A DNA stretch of 64,000 nucleotides from Terriglobia bacterium (GCA_020073085.1 JAIQFV010000015.1:1-64000), one strand, 5' to 3'. Positions 42,547-52,762 are shown, counted from the first letter of the stretch. Notes: a model not told the origin generated them from the sequence alone. Made by a program: numbers and translations.

Positions 42547-43890
42547 ATGGATACTGCCCGCTGGAAGCAGATTGATGAAGTCTTCGAGGCCGCCCTGGAA
42601 CGCGAGCCCCACGAACGCCCAACATTCCTTAACCAAGCCTGCGCCGGTGATGAGGAATTGCGGACACAGGTTGAGTCCCTGCTCGCCTCCGAAGAGCAGG
42701 GCCGAAGCTTTATTGAAACACCTGCCGTCGAACTTGCGGCCCATTCCCTGTCAAACCAGCAGACCCGATCCATGACAGGAAGGATGGTCGGCCCTTACAA
42801 GATCCTGCAGCCCCTGGCCTCAGGGGGAATGGGCCACATCTATCTGGCCAAGAATACCAAGCTTGACCGACTCGTCGCCCTGAAGGTGTTTCCTGCCTAC
42901 CTCGCCCAGGACCAAGACCGGATGAGCCGCTTCGAGCAGGAAGCCCGCGCGATCTCCGCTCTCAACCATCCCGCAATCCTTACCATCTACGAGGTGGGAC
43001 ATTCTGAATCGCTCCACTTCATTGCCACGGAATTCATCGATGGAAAGACATTACGTCAGACCTTGATCGAAGGAAGGTCGGATCCCCGCGAAGCAATCGA
43101 CATGGGCATACAGGTCGCCGGTGCGTTGGCGGCAGCCCACGAGGCGGGGGTGGTGCATCGAGACATCAAACCTGAAAACATCATGCGGCGGCGCGACGGC
43201 TATGTAAAGATCCTGGACTTCGGGCTGGCCAAAATGATTCATTCGCAATCGCTCCCGGTCGATCCCGAGGTGTCCACCCTCGCGGATGTTCAGACGAACA
43301 CCGGCATGGTGTTGGGAACCACCCATTACATGTCTCCTGAACAGGCTCGCGGCCTGGACATCGACGGACGAAGCGATATTTTCAGTCTCGGAATCGTGAT
43401 CTATGAAATGGTCGCGGGCCGTCCACCCTTTGGAGGCGAAACGCCCAGTGATGTCCTGGCCTCAATCCTGCTCCGCGACCCTCCACCGCTGACGCACGAT
43501 GAGCAAGCGGTCCCTCAAGAGTTGCAGCGGATCGTCTCCAAAGCACTGTGCAAAGACCGAGAGGTGCGGTACCAGACGGCCAACGAGTTGATGGGGGACC
43601 TCAAAGACTTGAGGCATCAAATGGAGAATGCGGCCGAACCGGAACGGCCCGAAGGAACCGCCCCGCGTCCTCAGGTCACTGACAAAGCCGAGTTGGACAG
43701 AGAGCGGCTGCGCTCAGCCACAGGGGCGATCGGGAAGCCGCGCCATCGCAGCGACCACGTCTGGCTTCCCACTTCGAAGGAGCCGATTCGTTCAAGGACG
43801 ATCAAACGAGTCAACCTCGGCGTTGCGATCCTCATCGGGGTGCTTTTCATCGCCGCCCTGGTTTATTTTCTATACCTAGCCCAACGGTAG
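42547..43890 (+). CDS. Ser/Thr protein kinase ending just after its membrane segment
   Basis: A 447-residue kinase. Residues 1-75 are a helical N-terminal extension typical of Acidobacteriota kinases (WKQIDEVFEAALEREPHERP). The kinase domain covers about 84-345: glycine loop ASGGMG at 91-96, ATP lysine K113, HRD 204-206, DFG 224-226, MSPEQ. The last 25 residues are a membrane segment (GVAILIGVLFIAALVYFLYL) and the chain stops three residues later, so there is no extracytoplasmic sensor. It is close in sequence to the kinase at 36648 (same FEQEAR, ATEFI, TLRQ blocks). It follows the ECF gene by 166 bases and is its likely regulator. Its start is immediately preceded by a heptad tract. Confidence 0.92.
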   Translation: MDTARWKQIDEVFEAALEREPHERPTFLNQACAGDEELRTQVESLLASEEQGRSFIETPAVELAAHSLSNQQTRSMTGRMVGPYKILQPLASGGMGHIYLAKNTKLDRLVALKVFPAYLAQDQDRMSRFEQEARAISALNHPAILTIYEVGHSESLHFIATEFIDGKTLRQTLIEGRSDPREAIDMGIQVAGALAAAHEAGVVHRDIKPENIMRRRDGYVKILDFGLAKMIHSQSLPVDPEVSTLADVQTNTGMVLGTTHYMSPEQARGLDIDGRSDIFSLGIVIYEMVAGRPPFGGETPSDVLASILLRDPPPLTHDEQAVPQELQRIVSKALCKDREVRYQTANELMGDLKDLRHQMENAAEPERPEGTAPRPQVTDKAELDRERLRSATGAIGKPRHRSDHVWLPTSKEPIRSRTIKRVNLGVAILIGVLFIAALVYFLYLAQR

Positions 43891-44072
43891 GCTCCCAAGA
43901 GGCTCCATCTCGGAGCTTGCCACGCACTCCAGGAAATCAACAATTTGAAGCAGTCCTGCCCAGTAAGACTCCTGGCATTTCGTTCTAATTATTTGAGAGA
44001 ACAAGAGTAAGGGGTTGGAGTGACGTTTTATCGATTTCAACTTCTTGTGTATCACTACGCCTAACCGAAAAA

Positions 44073-44109
44073 GGGACAGTCCCTAGGGACAGGCCCTAGG
44101 GACTGTCCC
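44073..44109. repeat. perfect 16-bp inverted repeat
   Basis: Left arm GGGACAGTCCCTAGGG (44073-44088), loop ACAGG, right arm CCCTAGGGACTGTCCC (44094-44109). Each arm is itself partly palindromic (GTCCCTAGGGAC), giving several alternative folds. No T tract follows. It stands 22 bases before the pseudogene at 44131. The rest of the 43891-44130 gap shows nothing. Confidence 0.85.
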
Positions 44110-44130
44110 CCAGGATACGAGGATTGCAAA

Positions 44131-44514
44131 ATGAATGACTTAAAGAGAGTTCGATACTTCACAGGTCAACTTTTGACTGCCGATGATTTTGTCGCGGAAC
44201 AGTACTAATTTCAAGAAAAGCATCGAAGGCACAATCGATACCTGCATGGATACGGCGTCGTCTACGGGCTGGATATTTCGACAGATGGGGTCACTACCAT
44301 AAAGATTGCTCCAGGTACGGCAATAGATTGTCGGGGGGAGGAGATCACTGTTTGCGGGCCGGCTGAGCCACGCCTGCCTGAGGCCGGCGATGTCGTGTAC
44401 ATCACAATCCGGTATGTCGAAAAGGACGGGATGGCAAGATCCTCATCCCTTTGTACAATGCCCAAATGGTCTATCTCGTTTGCTGACTTGCGTCTCGGCG
44501 TCTTCGCACGATAA
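44131..44514 (+). pseudogene. 5' remnant of a conserved gene, broken by an early stop codon
   Basis: From the ATG at 44131 the frame reads MNDLKRVRYFTGQLLTADDF, then VAEQY, a TAA stop at 44206-44208, and continues in the same frame as FQEKHRRHNRYLHGYGVVYG. I recognise this N-terminus (YFxGQLLTxxDF, then EQDYxxEKxRRHNRxLHGxGV) from a family of unknown function in which DY occupies the position of the Tyr-stop pair here, so the gene has been inactivated by point substitutions. The frame degenerates after about residue 100 (VVYITIRYVEKDG) and ends at 44514, so the 3' part is missing too. The recognisable part suggests decay in place rather than a chance match. Confidence 0.72.
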
Positions 44515-44529
44515 GGTCGGTTTTCAAGT

Positions 44530-44928
44530 TCAATTCCCGATGATGAGTCGAGGATCCAACTGGAAGGGCTTGCCTTTGTCGCTTCCCGAGACCGTGTACT
44601 TATAGGGGGTATCACGAATCTTGTCCGTGCCCGGAATGTCTGAAACGCAGTTGCCGTTCTTGCAGTCAGGGTCTGGAAAGGGTCGATCGTCGCCGAAGCG
44701 AATTTCCAACCGGTCCACTTTGTAATGCCAATGCACCTTCTGTTTTCCCGCCTTGACATAAATCGGGTCCGGGCTGACGCTGACTCTACCGCTGGACTCG
44801 AAGTTGAAATCCGCTGAGACCTCGGGGGGAATTTTATTGCGCGCTGTGCAAACTTGCAGCGACAGGATCAAGCCTGTTAAGAGTATCCCCGCCAGAAAGC
44901 GAAACCGTGTGGTCTGTTGGTTTGGCAT
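44530..44928 (-). CDS. small exported protein, paralogue of the 45194 product
   Basis: A 132-residue protein starting MPNQQTTRFRFLAGILLTG. Residues about 8-28 are a signal peptide or anchor, with a Cys at 27 that is only a poor lipobox. The C-terminal half reads VYVKAGKQKVHWHYKV in style (exactly IYVKAGKQKVHWHYKV), then TPYKYTVSGSDKGKPF and ends DPRLIIGN. The product of 45194-45508 shares this plan (AYVISNKQKPHWVSW, SYKYTVSLRVNGKIY, DPRLVVGN), so the two are paralogues of probable beta-sandwich fold. Function unknown. Last gene of a minus-strand set headed by a Ser/Thr kinase. Confidence 0.72.
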   Translation of the reverse strand: MPNQQTTRFRFLAGILLTGLILSLQVCTARNKIPPEVSADFNFESSGRVSVSPDPIYVKAGKQKVHWHYKVDRLEIRFGDDRPFPDPDCKNGNCVSDIPGTDKIRDTPYKYTVSGSDKGKPFQLDPRLIIGN

Positions 44929-45193
44929 GGTTCCCACCCCTTTGCGCGAAGCGATTTTGACCCAAATTCGCACTTCCATTACAAGCGACTGGAACTCCTC
45001 GAACCTCTCGAACCCCGGAAATTCAACCCCCGCCGGGTAGAGGACAGCGGTCACCGCCGTCCGGGGCAGCAGCCTCGCTGCAGGCGGTGAACGCACCATT
45101 TCTGTATCCGGAAGGATTCGAGTTGACGATCAAATGGTGGAACAATGATCGAGGGATCCTTCTTTCCGTCGATCCGGCCGAGTTCGTATGCTC

Positions 45194-45508
45194 TCAGTTC
45201 CCGACCACAAGTCTGGGATCGCCCTTGTAGATCTTTCCGTTGACTCGCAGTGAAACCGTATATTTATAACTCCCCGGTGTGAGGGGATGGCTTTTCGACT
45301 TCGCATGTCCCCGGTTGCAGGCCGGCTTCTCAGGGCTCCCGGAGGCCTTTTCGAACTCGACGTCCACTACTTCTCCCTGCCAGGAGACCCAGTGGGGTTT
45401 TTGTTTATTGGAGATGACGTAGGCCTCGTCCGGCACAACCACGACGCTATTCGGATCGTTCAGATCTTCGGCGAAGACCATGATGGGAACTTCATTGTGA
45501 AATGGCAC
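45194..45508 (-). CDS. small protein, paralogue of the 44530 product, GTG start
   Basis: A 104-residue protein. The start is a GTG at 45508 preceded by AAGGAGGATCAA. It lacks the signal peptide of its paralogue. The core is KQKPHWVSWQGEVVDVEFEK, a pair of cysteines is absent apart from one (PACNRGHAK), and it ends SYKYTVSLRVNGKIYKGDPR plus LVVGN. It begins 17 bases after the stop codon of the kinase gene at 45526 and is probably translated from the same mRNA. Function unknown; possibly a ligand, substrate or accessory protein of the kinase (inference). Confidence 0.72.
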   Translation of the reverse strand: MPFHNEVPIMVFAEDLNDPNSVVVVPDEAYVISNKQKPHWVSWQGEVVDVEFEKASGSPEKPACNRGHAKSKSHPLTPGSYKYTVSLRVNGKIYKGDPRLVVGN

Positions 45509-45525
45509 TTGATCCTCCTTCTGTG

Positions 45526-48123
45526 TTATTGGTGGTTCGATGATTTAGGTCTTGCTCCCGTTTTCAGGGCTTCCTGAAAGGCTCCTTCGTTTCGCAGGTT
45601 GGCCAGCTCTGGATCCCGGGCAATATCGGCGACGGGATACCCCCCCTCGACTGCCCTGCGAATCCAGTTTAGAGCTTCCTGTTTCTTGCCACAGAGGTTG
45701 TCGACTTCGGCGGCCTGGAAGAGGTTGTTGGGATCGTTTGGATCCAGATCCATGGCTCGGCGAAGGTCTTTCTGCGCCTCCTTGACATCGCCCGTCTTGG
45801 CAAGACAGAGGGCCCGCGTCAAATAAGCTTCAGCGTCGCCCGGATTAACCTGCAAGTCCCTTGTGGCAAGCTGAATGGCCTTGATGTATGAGTCCTTGGC
45901 ACGCGGTTGCATTCCTGGTGTCCATCGATACGCATCCCCCAGGTTGGCCCAAAGCACATAGTATCCGGGCTTCAGCGCTACGGCTTTCTCGTAAGCCTCC
46001 GCGGCTTCATGGTAGCGACCGAGGGCGTATTCGAGCGTCCCCAGGTTCGAATAGGCGTCCCCGGTGGGATTCAGATCAATCGACTTCAAGTAAGCGGCCC
46101 GGGCCTCATCCGTTCGATCGATCTGTTGAAGGGCGGCCCCGAGATTGTAATAGCCGCGTGCATTATCCGGAGAGAGCCCCACGACACGTTGAAACATCTT
46201 GAGGGCCTTGGGATACTGACCGCGTTCGAAATAGAATTTCCCCAGCTTGTTGTATCCGGACCAGTAATCGGGCTGAAGTTGAAGGGCTCGGGCGTAAGTG
46301 GTCTCAGCTTCTGAAAGCTTGCCCGCTTTCTCGTAGGCTTCGGCTAATCCGAGTGTCGCATCGGCGGAGTAAGGCTGTTTCGACAGCGCCTGCTGGAATT
46401 GTTCGATCCCCTCCACGGCGTGGCCTGTGCGCGTTTTGAGGAGACCGAGGGTCACATGGACCTCCGGCATCCGGGGATCGAGTTGCTCAGCGCGCTGGCA
46501 CAGGGTGATGGCCTGTTGTGCCCAGGTGGTTTCGTGGCTTAAATCGTACTTGTAGAGATAGGCCCGGCATAGACCCGCCTCAACGAGCGCCGAGTCCGAC
46601 CCGGTCCTCGCCAATTCCTTGAGCAGGGCAATTCCGCTGTCCACGGAGGACTCATTCTCAAATCGCTGCAAGTAACCCAGCGCCTGGAGGTAGTGATCGT
46701 GGGCCGCAGCGGTTTCCAAACCGGTTCGCTGGGGAGGCTCGGTCCGCACCGGAAACTGCAATTGCAGCTTATTCACGACGCTCTGGGCCACGCGATCCTC
46801 CAGGGCAAAAAGATCTTCGGCGGAACCGTCCACCGTATCTCCATCAATTTGACTCCGCCTTGATCCACTTAAAAGTGAATAGACCACCCGGAGTCGGTCG
46901 CCCACTCGCTGCACGGAAGCGCTCAGAATCAGGTTCGCCCCCAACTCCCTCACAATTCGGGGAAGATCCGTTTCGGGGACCGAGAGGCTTCGAACCATGG
47001 CCGGAGTCATCACCTGGACGCCGGAGACGTCTTGCAGGTGGGCGCTCACCACCGCCGCAAAACCCTCTGCAAAAAGCTGCCCGTTGGGGTCGCCGCTCAG
47101 ATCCTTGAACGGCATGACAATGAGGTGTTTTTGAGCGGGGAGGGAGTCTCGCTGCGAAGTAGGGGACTTCCGGACAACCCAGGACACCAGCAGCACCAGT
47201 GCGATCAGAAGCACTCCCAGGAGCTGGTAAAGGTGCTTCCCCAGCCAACCCCCTGTCCGATCAGGTGCAGCCAGGACCGCTTCAATCTCCATCCGCGCAT
47301 CTCCGATGTCCCGGAGACGATTTCTCAACTCCTTCTGCATGCACCGCTGAAGCAAATCCCGGATGAGGCTCGGGGTCTCGCCGGGCAGCGCCTCCCACTC
47401 AGGCTCCTGGGTGAGGATGGCCGCAATCTTGTCCGACCGGGTCTCCCCGTCAAAGGCCTTCCTGCCGCACAACATTTCATAAACGACACAGCCGAACGAC
47501 CAGATGTCGGTCCTTCTGTCGACGGGCTTGCCCCGCGCTTGTTCCGGACTCATGTAAGCTGCTGTACCCAGAACGGTGCCTTGCGTGGTTCCCTCCACGG
47601 TGAGCGTGGGAGATTCCGAAATTTCATCCGTTGTATTCTCCCTATCCGTTCCTTTGGCCAGCCCAAAATCGAGGACCTTGACCTTCCCCTCCGGAGTGAT
47701 CTTGATGTTCGATGGCTTCAGGTCGCGATGGATAATGCCCTTCTCGTGAGCCGCCTCCAACCCCTCTGCAATCTGCCTGGCAAACTGGAGGCTATCCTGG
47801 AGGGACAAGGGGGCGACGGCGATTTTGTCAGCGAGGGTCAGACCGGGAACAAGCTCCAGAACGAGGAAGCGCACCCCCTCGCAGTCCTCAAGTCCATAAA
47901 TGGCGCCGATGTTCGGGTGATTGAGGGCGGCGAGAAGGCGTGCTTCGCGCTCGAACCGGGACAGCCTCAGGGCATCCCCCGCGAGGGCCTCGGGGATGAC
48001 CTTGATCGCCACTTCCCGTCCGAGCTTGGTGTCCAGCGCCCTGTAAACCTCACCCATCCCGCCAGCGCCGAGGGAGCCGAGTATTTCGTAGGCACAAAGT
48101 CGTGTACCGGTTGTCAGAGCCAT
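45526..48123 (-). CDS. Ser/Thr protein kinase with TolB/FlgO-like domain and TPR repeats
   Basis: An 865-residue transmembrane kinase. The kinase domain is at about 12-275: glycine loop GAGGMG at 19-24, ATP lysine K41 (VAIKVI), HRD at 132-134, DFG at 152-154, MSPEQARG. A membrane segment lies at about 297-317 (LLGVLLIALVLLVSWVV). Then comes a TolB/FlgO-like region (about 330-455, HLIVMPFKDLSGDPNGQLFA) and about nine TPR units (480-845, e.g. AEAYLTRALCLAKTGDVKEA). It belongs to a different kinase subgroup from those at 36648 and 42547 (activation region TTQGTVLGTAAYMSPEQ). It heads a set with the two small paralogous genes downstream. Confidence 0.93.
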   Translation of the reverse strand: MALTTGTRLCAYEILGSLGAGGMGEVYRALDTKLGREVAIKVIPEALAGDALRLSRFEREARLLAALNHPNIGAIYGLEDCEGVRFLVLELVPGLTLADKIAVAPLSLQDSLQFARQIAEGLEAAHEKGIIHRDLKPSNIKITPEGKVKVLDFGLAKGTDRENTTDEISESPTLTVEGTTQGTVLGTAAYMSPEQARGKPVDRRTDIWSFGCVVYEMLCGRKAFDGETRSDKIAAILTQEPEWEALPGETPSLIRDLLQRCMQKELRNRLRDIGDARMEIEAVLAAPDRTGGWLGKHLYQLLGVLLIALVLLVSWVVRKSPTSQRDSLPAQKHLIVMPFKDLSGDPNGQLFAEGFAAVVSAHLQDVSGVQVMTPAMVRSLSVPETDLPRIVRELGANLILSASVQRVGDRLRVVYSLLSGSRRSQIDGDTVDGSAEDLFALEDRVAQSVVNKLQLQFPVRTEPPQRTGLETAAAHDHYLQALGYLQRFENESSVDSGIALLKELARTGSDSALVEAGLCRAYLYKYDLSHETTWAQQAITLCQRAEQLDPRMPEVHVTLGLLKTRTGHAVEGIEQFQQALSKQPYSADATLGLAEAYEKAGKLSEAETTYARALQLQPDYWSGYNKLGKFYFERGQYPKALKMFQRVVGLSPDNARGYYNLGAALQQIDRTDEARAAYLKSIDLNPTGDAYSNLGTLEYALGRYHEAAEAYEKAVALKPGYYVLWANLGDAYRWTPGMQPRAKDSYIKAIQLATRDLQVNPGDAEAYLTRALCLAKTGDVKEAQKDLRRAMDLDPNDPNNLFQAAEVDNLCGKKQEALNWIRRAVEGGYPVADIARDPELANLRNEGAFQEALKTGARPKSSNHQ

Positions 48124-48771
48124 ACGGTCGAGGAAACCACCCCGTTACTGATTCTCCGCAGAACCAAGCTTCACGGGCCAAACATCAAGTCCGACTCAGC
48201 CCATGCGAACTCGCCACAGAACAATCTGGAGCAACCCACCTTGGGCAGAAAGCGGATCAGTCACCATCACGGCGGTTCTGCATCCTGGAATGATTCTTGA
48301 AGTGCATTCTACAAAGGAAACGGTCTCAAGGAGGGACGAGTGCGTTTGCTCTCAATCATCAACTCTCCCTCTCCTTGACGCTCACAATTCTATGGGCGGC
48401 CGGAATTCCGACACGTGTGAATGCCCCGTATCTGCCGAAAGCCAGGCGTCTTTAAAACGCCAAAAGTGGTAAGTCCGCAAACTGCTTATAGTATGAACCC
48501 GCGAACCTTTAACAATCAAGCTTGTTCGTTGAGACTTCGAGGGATAAGGATCGGAGTCGGGAATTAAGGAGGGGTGGAGAAAAGCTTTTCACGCCGCGTC
48601 TTCGGAGCGTCTTTGGAGTCTGGCCGCTTGCTGCCGCTTTCACAGTCCGGAGCCAGTGTCGCGCTCACTTCGTCGGCAAAGGACGGGGCGCCGAACCATC
48701 GCGCAAGCCGACTTGGGCACTCTAACGGGATGACACTTCATCTTCGGCTATGACGATTTTCGTAACACTCC
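48124..48771. other. intergenic gap, no gene seen
   Basis: About 650 bases upstream of the kinase gene and beyond the 3' end of the hybrid kinase gene. No protein-like frame, RNA gene, repeat family or convincing terminator is visible. The kinase promoter should be in its first part. Confidence 0.45.
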
Positions 48772-51700
48772 CTACTCCGCAAGCGTTGCCAAGGCCGGGA
48801 TGATCCAGTCGATCTCCGCCTTGAGTTTGGCGTAAACCTCGTGGGCCAATACGAGATCGTTCTCGCGTCCCAATTTCTCTAATTTCTGTGCAGCCTCAGT
48901 CGCTCCTTTGGCGCCGAAGTTACTCACAGCACCTTTCAGGGTATGGGCTGAACGCTCAAGGGCCTTGCTATTTCCTTGTGTGATTGCACCCCGGATCTCG
49001 GACAAGAGTTGGGAGGTACTCTCAAGAAACACATCTCGGATCTCCCTCAGAAAGTCCGGATCTCCATCAGCCAGGGCCAGAATCGCCTCCCTGTCGATGG
49101 CTTCCCTTTCGTCGGGACGTGAGGGTGACACCTCGGCCGCGCCTTCGGCTCTCTTCTCGGTTGGCGCTAACGGGGATATCCCCGTGTTCCTCGAACTCGC
49201 GGCGGAAATCTGTTTTTCAATTGCCTCGAAGAGCCGGGTGGCTTGAATGGGCTTGGGCACATAGCCGTCCATCCCGGCCGCCAAACAGCGTTCTTCGTCA
49301 CCCCGAATAGCATGAGCGGTCAAGGCAATGATCGGGACGTGCCCGCCGGTCCCCATTTCTCGTTCCCTGATGGCCGCAGTGGCTTCGAAGCCGTTCATTT
49401 CCGGCATTTGCATGTCCATCAGCACAAGGTCGAACGCCTCCGTCTCCATTCGGCGAAGCGTCTCGCGGCCATTGTTCGCCACGACGACGGTGTATCCGTG
49501 TTTTTCCAGCATATGGACCGCGACCTTTTGATTGACGACATTGTCCTCAGCCAGAAGAATATGAAGGGGCTTGTGGGGAACCGGCCCGGAATGGTGTGTG
49601 ACGAGTGGTGATAGACCTTTTTGCATGGGCCGGGCGCTGAGCACGCCCACGATAGCATCGAACAGATCGGAGTGCTTGATTGGCTTCGACAAGTACGTGG
49701 AAATGCCCAGATCCCGGCAGCGCAGGGCGTCGCCTCGCTGACCGCCCGAAGTTAACATGATGATTTTGACACCCGCCAGATGGACGTCTTGCTTGATTTG
49801 CTCAGCGACCGTAAACCCGTCCATGAGGGGCATGTCCACATCGAGCAGGACCAGCGGAAACGGGGCACTTGATTCCCATGCCTGCTGAAGGGCGATCAAG
49901 GCAGCTTTTCCGTTGTCGACTACCGTCGGCCGCATCCGCCAGCTCGTCAGAACGTCATCCAGGATGCGCTGGTTGGTGGCGTTGTCGTCGACCACGAGAA
50001 CGGGTAGCTCCCTCAAATCCATCGGCCGTATCGTCTCAAAGTGCTCTTCAGCCTTCTCTAGTTCAAAGGATGCCGTGAAGTGAAACGTGCTTCCCCGATT
50101 GACTTCGCTCTCGACCCAGATGCGTCCACCCATTGACTCAATGATTCGAGAAGAGATCGCCAGGCCCAGGCCGGTCCCGCCATACTTGCGGGTGGTCGAG
50201 TTGTCGGCCTGCGAGAAGGCCTCAAAAATGGTCTGCTGCTTGTCCGCGGGGATGCCGATCCCGGTGTCTGCCACAGCAAAGTGCAGTTGCACCTTGGGTT
50301 CCGCCCGGGATTCGACTTCAACGTGGAGAACCACTTCGCCCGCCTCAGTAAATTTGATGGCATTGCCGACCAGATTGACAATGACCTGACGCAGGCGGCC
50401 GGCGTCGCCAATGAGAACGTCCGGCACATCCGGTCGCACATGGCAGGCCAGCTCCAGTCCCTTGTCAATTTCTTTCAAGGCCAGTGTCCTGATGATGTTG
50501 TCGAGGCTGTCTCGCAGGTTGAACCGGATGGGATCCAACTCGAGTTTGCCCGCCTCGATCTTTGAAAAATCAAGAATGTCATTGATCAGGGACAAGAGGA
50601 CATTTGCGGAGGACCGGACCAGGCCCAGATATTCCCGTTGCTCTTCGGAGAGATCCGTTTCAAGCGCCAGCTCGGTCATTCCGATAATCCCGTTCATGGG
50701 GGTGCGAATCTCGTGGCTCATGGTGGCTAGAAATTCGCTCTTGGCCCGAGAGGCCGCTTCGGCAGCCACCTTCGCCTTTTGCAGCTCTGCCTCTGCCCGC
50801 TTGCGCTCGGTAATATCGACATACATCGCATAGATTCCCTCGAGATTCTTCTCCACCAGGATGGGCACCCCGTAAATTTCGACGGGCATCAAGCTTCCGT
50901 CTTTTCTCTTCCTCAAGCTCTCCCGGCAGACGACATCCCCCCCCAGCACTGTCCCTGAAAATCCAGAAGCCTCTTCGAAGCATGACTGGGGGACAATGAC
51001 TTCATTGATGGGCAGCCCCTGAATCTCCTTGAAGGAATACTGAAAGATATTCTCAAAACTCTGATTCACATGCAGGATTTTCTCTTCCTTATCCAGCATG
51101 GCGATTCCAATGGGTGCGTTTTCATAGAGCTGCTGAAAGCGCACCTTCTGCAACAGAATCTCGATCTCGGCGCGGGAGCGCTCATCGATTTCCTTCTGCA
51201 ACTCCCGGGTCCGCCCTATGACCCGATGCTCCAATTCATTGCGGGCCTGTTCAAGCGCCCCGTCTCTCGCCTGGATCTGGCTCAGCATCTCGTTGAACGC
51301 GGTGGTGAGCATTCCCAGTTCATCATCACGGTGCTGGCGGGCCCGGACTCCATAATTCTTCTCGACCGAAACCACCCTGGCCGTCTCGGCCAATTCCAGG
51401 ATCGGCCCGGAGATGACGCGCTGCAATCGGGTGGACAACAGCCCGGCCACCAGAACCGCCATCAACAGGACAAGGCCCATGATCAGCACGTATCGCTTCA
51501 TCCGGGCGTTCAACTCTTGAAGGTCGGATCGAAGGTAAATCGTCCCGATCCTTTCGCCCTGCAGAACTACAGGTTTGAACAAAACCAGGTGTCCTCCATC
51601 GAACCAGACTCCATCCGAGGAAGGCCTTTCCGGCAGGTGCGGCGGGGCGATGTTTCCGCCCGGGTAGGTGGTCAGCACTTTCCCGTCTTCTGTATAAAGG

Positions 51701-51963
51701 CACGCCGCGACAATCGCCGGGTCAACACGCAGGGCCGAGAGGGTTTCCCCCGCGGCCTGCTGATCGCCGAAACTAAGCGCGGCGGTGCTGTTGTTGGCGA
51801 TCATTTCTGCCATCGTGGACAGATTCCGCAGGGCCGCCCTGCGAGATACGATCACATCGTAGGCTCCAAAAGCCACGCAGGCCAGTACCAGCGCCGCCGC
51901 ACTGGTCAGCGTGATTATCAAGGCGAGCTTTCGACTTATGGAGATGTCCCGGAAGGAGCGCAT
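48772..51963 (-). CDS. hybrid sensor histidine kinase with CHASE8-like sensor, HAMP, PAS, two receiver domains and HPt
   Basis: A 1063-residue multi-step phosphorelay protein. In order: membrane segment about 12-34; periplasmic sensor about 35-155 of the CHASE8 type ([20 protein letters not shown]); second membrane segment about 158-180; HAMP about 182-235; coiled coil; PAS about 270-390 with its PAC end; HisKA with the phospho-His in [18 protein letters not shown]; HATPase with [20 protein letters not shown] and GTGLGLAIS; receiver 1 about 668-785 ([13 protein letters not shown]); receiver 2 about 815-935 ([14 protein letters not shown]); and HPt about 965-1055 ([15 protein letters not shown]). 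All phospho-acceptors are present. No separate output regulator is adjacent. Confidence 0.93.
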   Translation of the reverse strand: MRSFRDISISRKLALIITLTSAAALVLACVAFGAYDVIVSRRAALRNLSTMAEMIANNSTAALSFGDQQAAGETLSALRVDPAIVAACLYTEDGKVLTTYPGGNIAPPHLPERPSSDGVWFDGGHLVLFKPVVLQGERIGTIYLRSDLQELNARMKRYVLIMGLVLLMAVLVAGLLSTRLQRVISGPILELAETARVVSVEKNYGVRARQHRDDELGMLTTAFNEMLSQIQARDGALEQARNELEHRVIGRTRELQKEIDERSRAEIEILLQKVRFQQLYENAPIGIAMLDKEEKILHVNQSFENIFQYSFKEIQGLPINEVIVPQSCFEEASGFSGTVLGGDVVCRESLRKRKDGSLMPVEIYGVPILVEKNLEGIYAMYVDITERKRAEAELQKAKVAAEAASRAKSEFLATMSHEIRTPMNGIIGMTELALETDLSEEQREYLGLVRSSANVLLSLINDILDFSKIEAGKLELDPIRFNLRDSLDNIIRTLALKEIDKGLELACHVRPDVPDVLIGDAGRLRQVIVNLVGNAIKFTEAGEVVLHVEVESRAEPKVQLHFAVADTGIGIPADKQQTIFEAFSQADNSTTRKYGGTGLGLAISSRIIESMGGRIWVESEVNRGSTFHFTASFELEKAEEHFETIRPMDLRELPVLVVDDNATNQRILDDVLTSWRMRPTVVDNGKAALIALQQAWESSAPFPLVLLDVDMPLMDGFTVAEQIKQDVHLAGVKIIMLTSGGQRGDALRCRDLGISTYLSKPIKHSDLFDAIVGVLSARPMQKGLSPLVTHHSGPVPHKPLHILLAEDNVVNQKVAVHMLEKHGYTVVVANNGRETLRRMETEAFDLVLMDMQMPEMNGFEATAAIREREMGTGGHVPIIALTAHAIRGDEERCLAAGMDGYVPKPIQATRLFEAIEKQISAASSRNTGISPLAPTEKRAEGAAEVSPSRPDEREAIDREAILALADGDPDFLREIRDVFLESTSQLLSEIRGAITQGNSKALERSAHTLKGAVSNFGAKGATEAAQKLEKLGRENDLVLAHEVYAKLKAEIDWIIPALATLAE

Positions 51964-51964
51964 C

Positions 51965-52081
51965 TTAGCGACCCCCCGTGAAATACGACTTCAGGACGGG
52001 CCCGGACGGGGTCATCAACGTCGCGCCGAGCCTTACAACAGCCCGAGCGGGGACCTCTTCAATGATCTGAAAACGCGCCAT
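51965..52081 (-). CDS. 38-codon open frame directly ahead of the hybrid kinase
   Basis: An ATG at 52081 opens [20 protein letters not shown] and continues [18 protein letters not shown] to a TAA. The TAA is followed after one base by the ATG of the hybrid kinase (TAAGATG), an arrangement suited to translational coupling, and the kinase ribosome binding site (GGGGGG) lies inside this frame. It may be a leader peptide or the 3' remnant of a gene lost upstream. No family recognised. Confidence 0.35.
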   Translation of the reverse strand: MARFQIIEEVPARAVVRLGATLMTPSGPVLKSYFTGGR

Positions 52082-52762
52082 AGAGTCGTCCTGCTTAATA
52101 TGAGTGATCCCTCCGTCAGACGACGGATGGTGGCTATACCATGCATTCACTTATCGGCATTCAGTGAGAGAAGCTTTAGAGCGTTGATTGAATCGACGTC
52201 AGCATTGAAATGGCGACACCCATCGATCCTACTCCCGGGGATCCGACATTTCGTGGACTTCACTGGCGAGCACGCCTTCACTTGCCTTATCAACAGGATT
52301 GGTCGTAACAGGGGCCAAAAAATTCATTATCAGGAGGCCAGGAAAACAGGAGGTTATAAAGCTTCAATCTGAGGAGAATGGGATGATCCTGCCACGGGGG
52401 CTTTACGTCGACGACCAATCCACTGGTTTCCCGGATTCCTAATAATATCTGGTTTGGGTACCGGTTCACCCAGAGAAGGGGATATACTATGGAGGAGAAA
52501 TGAGGGGGAGGGAGGGTTTCCATTCTCCCTTGCCCGTCATTGAGGGGGCTTACCACTCCCGTTTCAGCACACTGGTGACTGAACGGTGAAGACTTGAGAA
52601 ATCCGCTCTCTGCCATCGAAAGGGAGCTTGAGCGTAACTCCACACGAGCAGGTATTGCCCAGCCAGAGATCGATTTCTTAGACTTTCCAGACAGCGCAGC
52701 CCTCGAGCGATTTGATCATGCAAGGGACTCGTTCCGTCAAATGCCTTCATTCCGGTGCCATC
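52082..52762. other. divergent intergenic region, no convincing gene
   Basis: About 680 bases between divergently read genes. A frame at 52594-52971 on the plus strand has a protein-like opening (NPLSAIERELERNSTRAGIA, then QPEIDFLDFPDSAALERFDH) but runs into the start of the next gene in another frame; it may be a remnant. No repeats of the families seen elsewhere occur here. Confidence 0.4.

Noticed and set aside
47032-48300. 422-codon antisense frame over the kinase gene
   Set aside because: Shadow of the kinase domain coding sequence, no independent features.
51070-51981. 303-codon antisense frame over the hybrid kinase gene
   Set aside because: Shadow frame over the sensor and PAS region of a well-supported gene.
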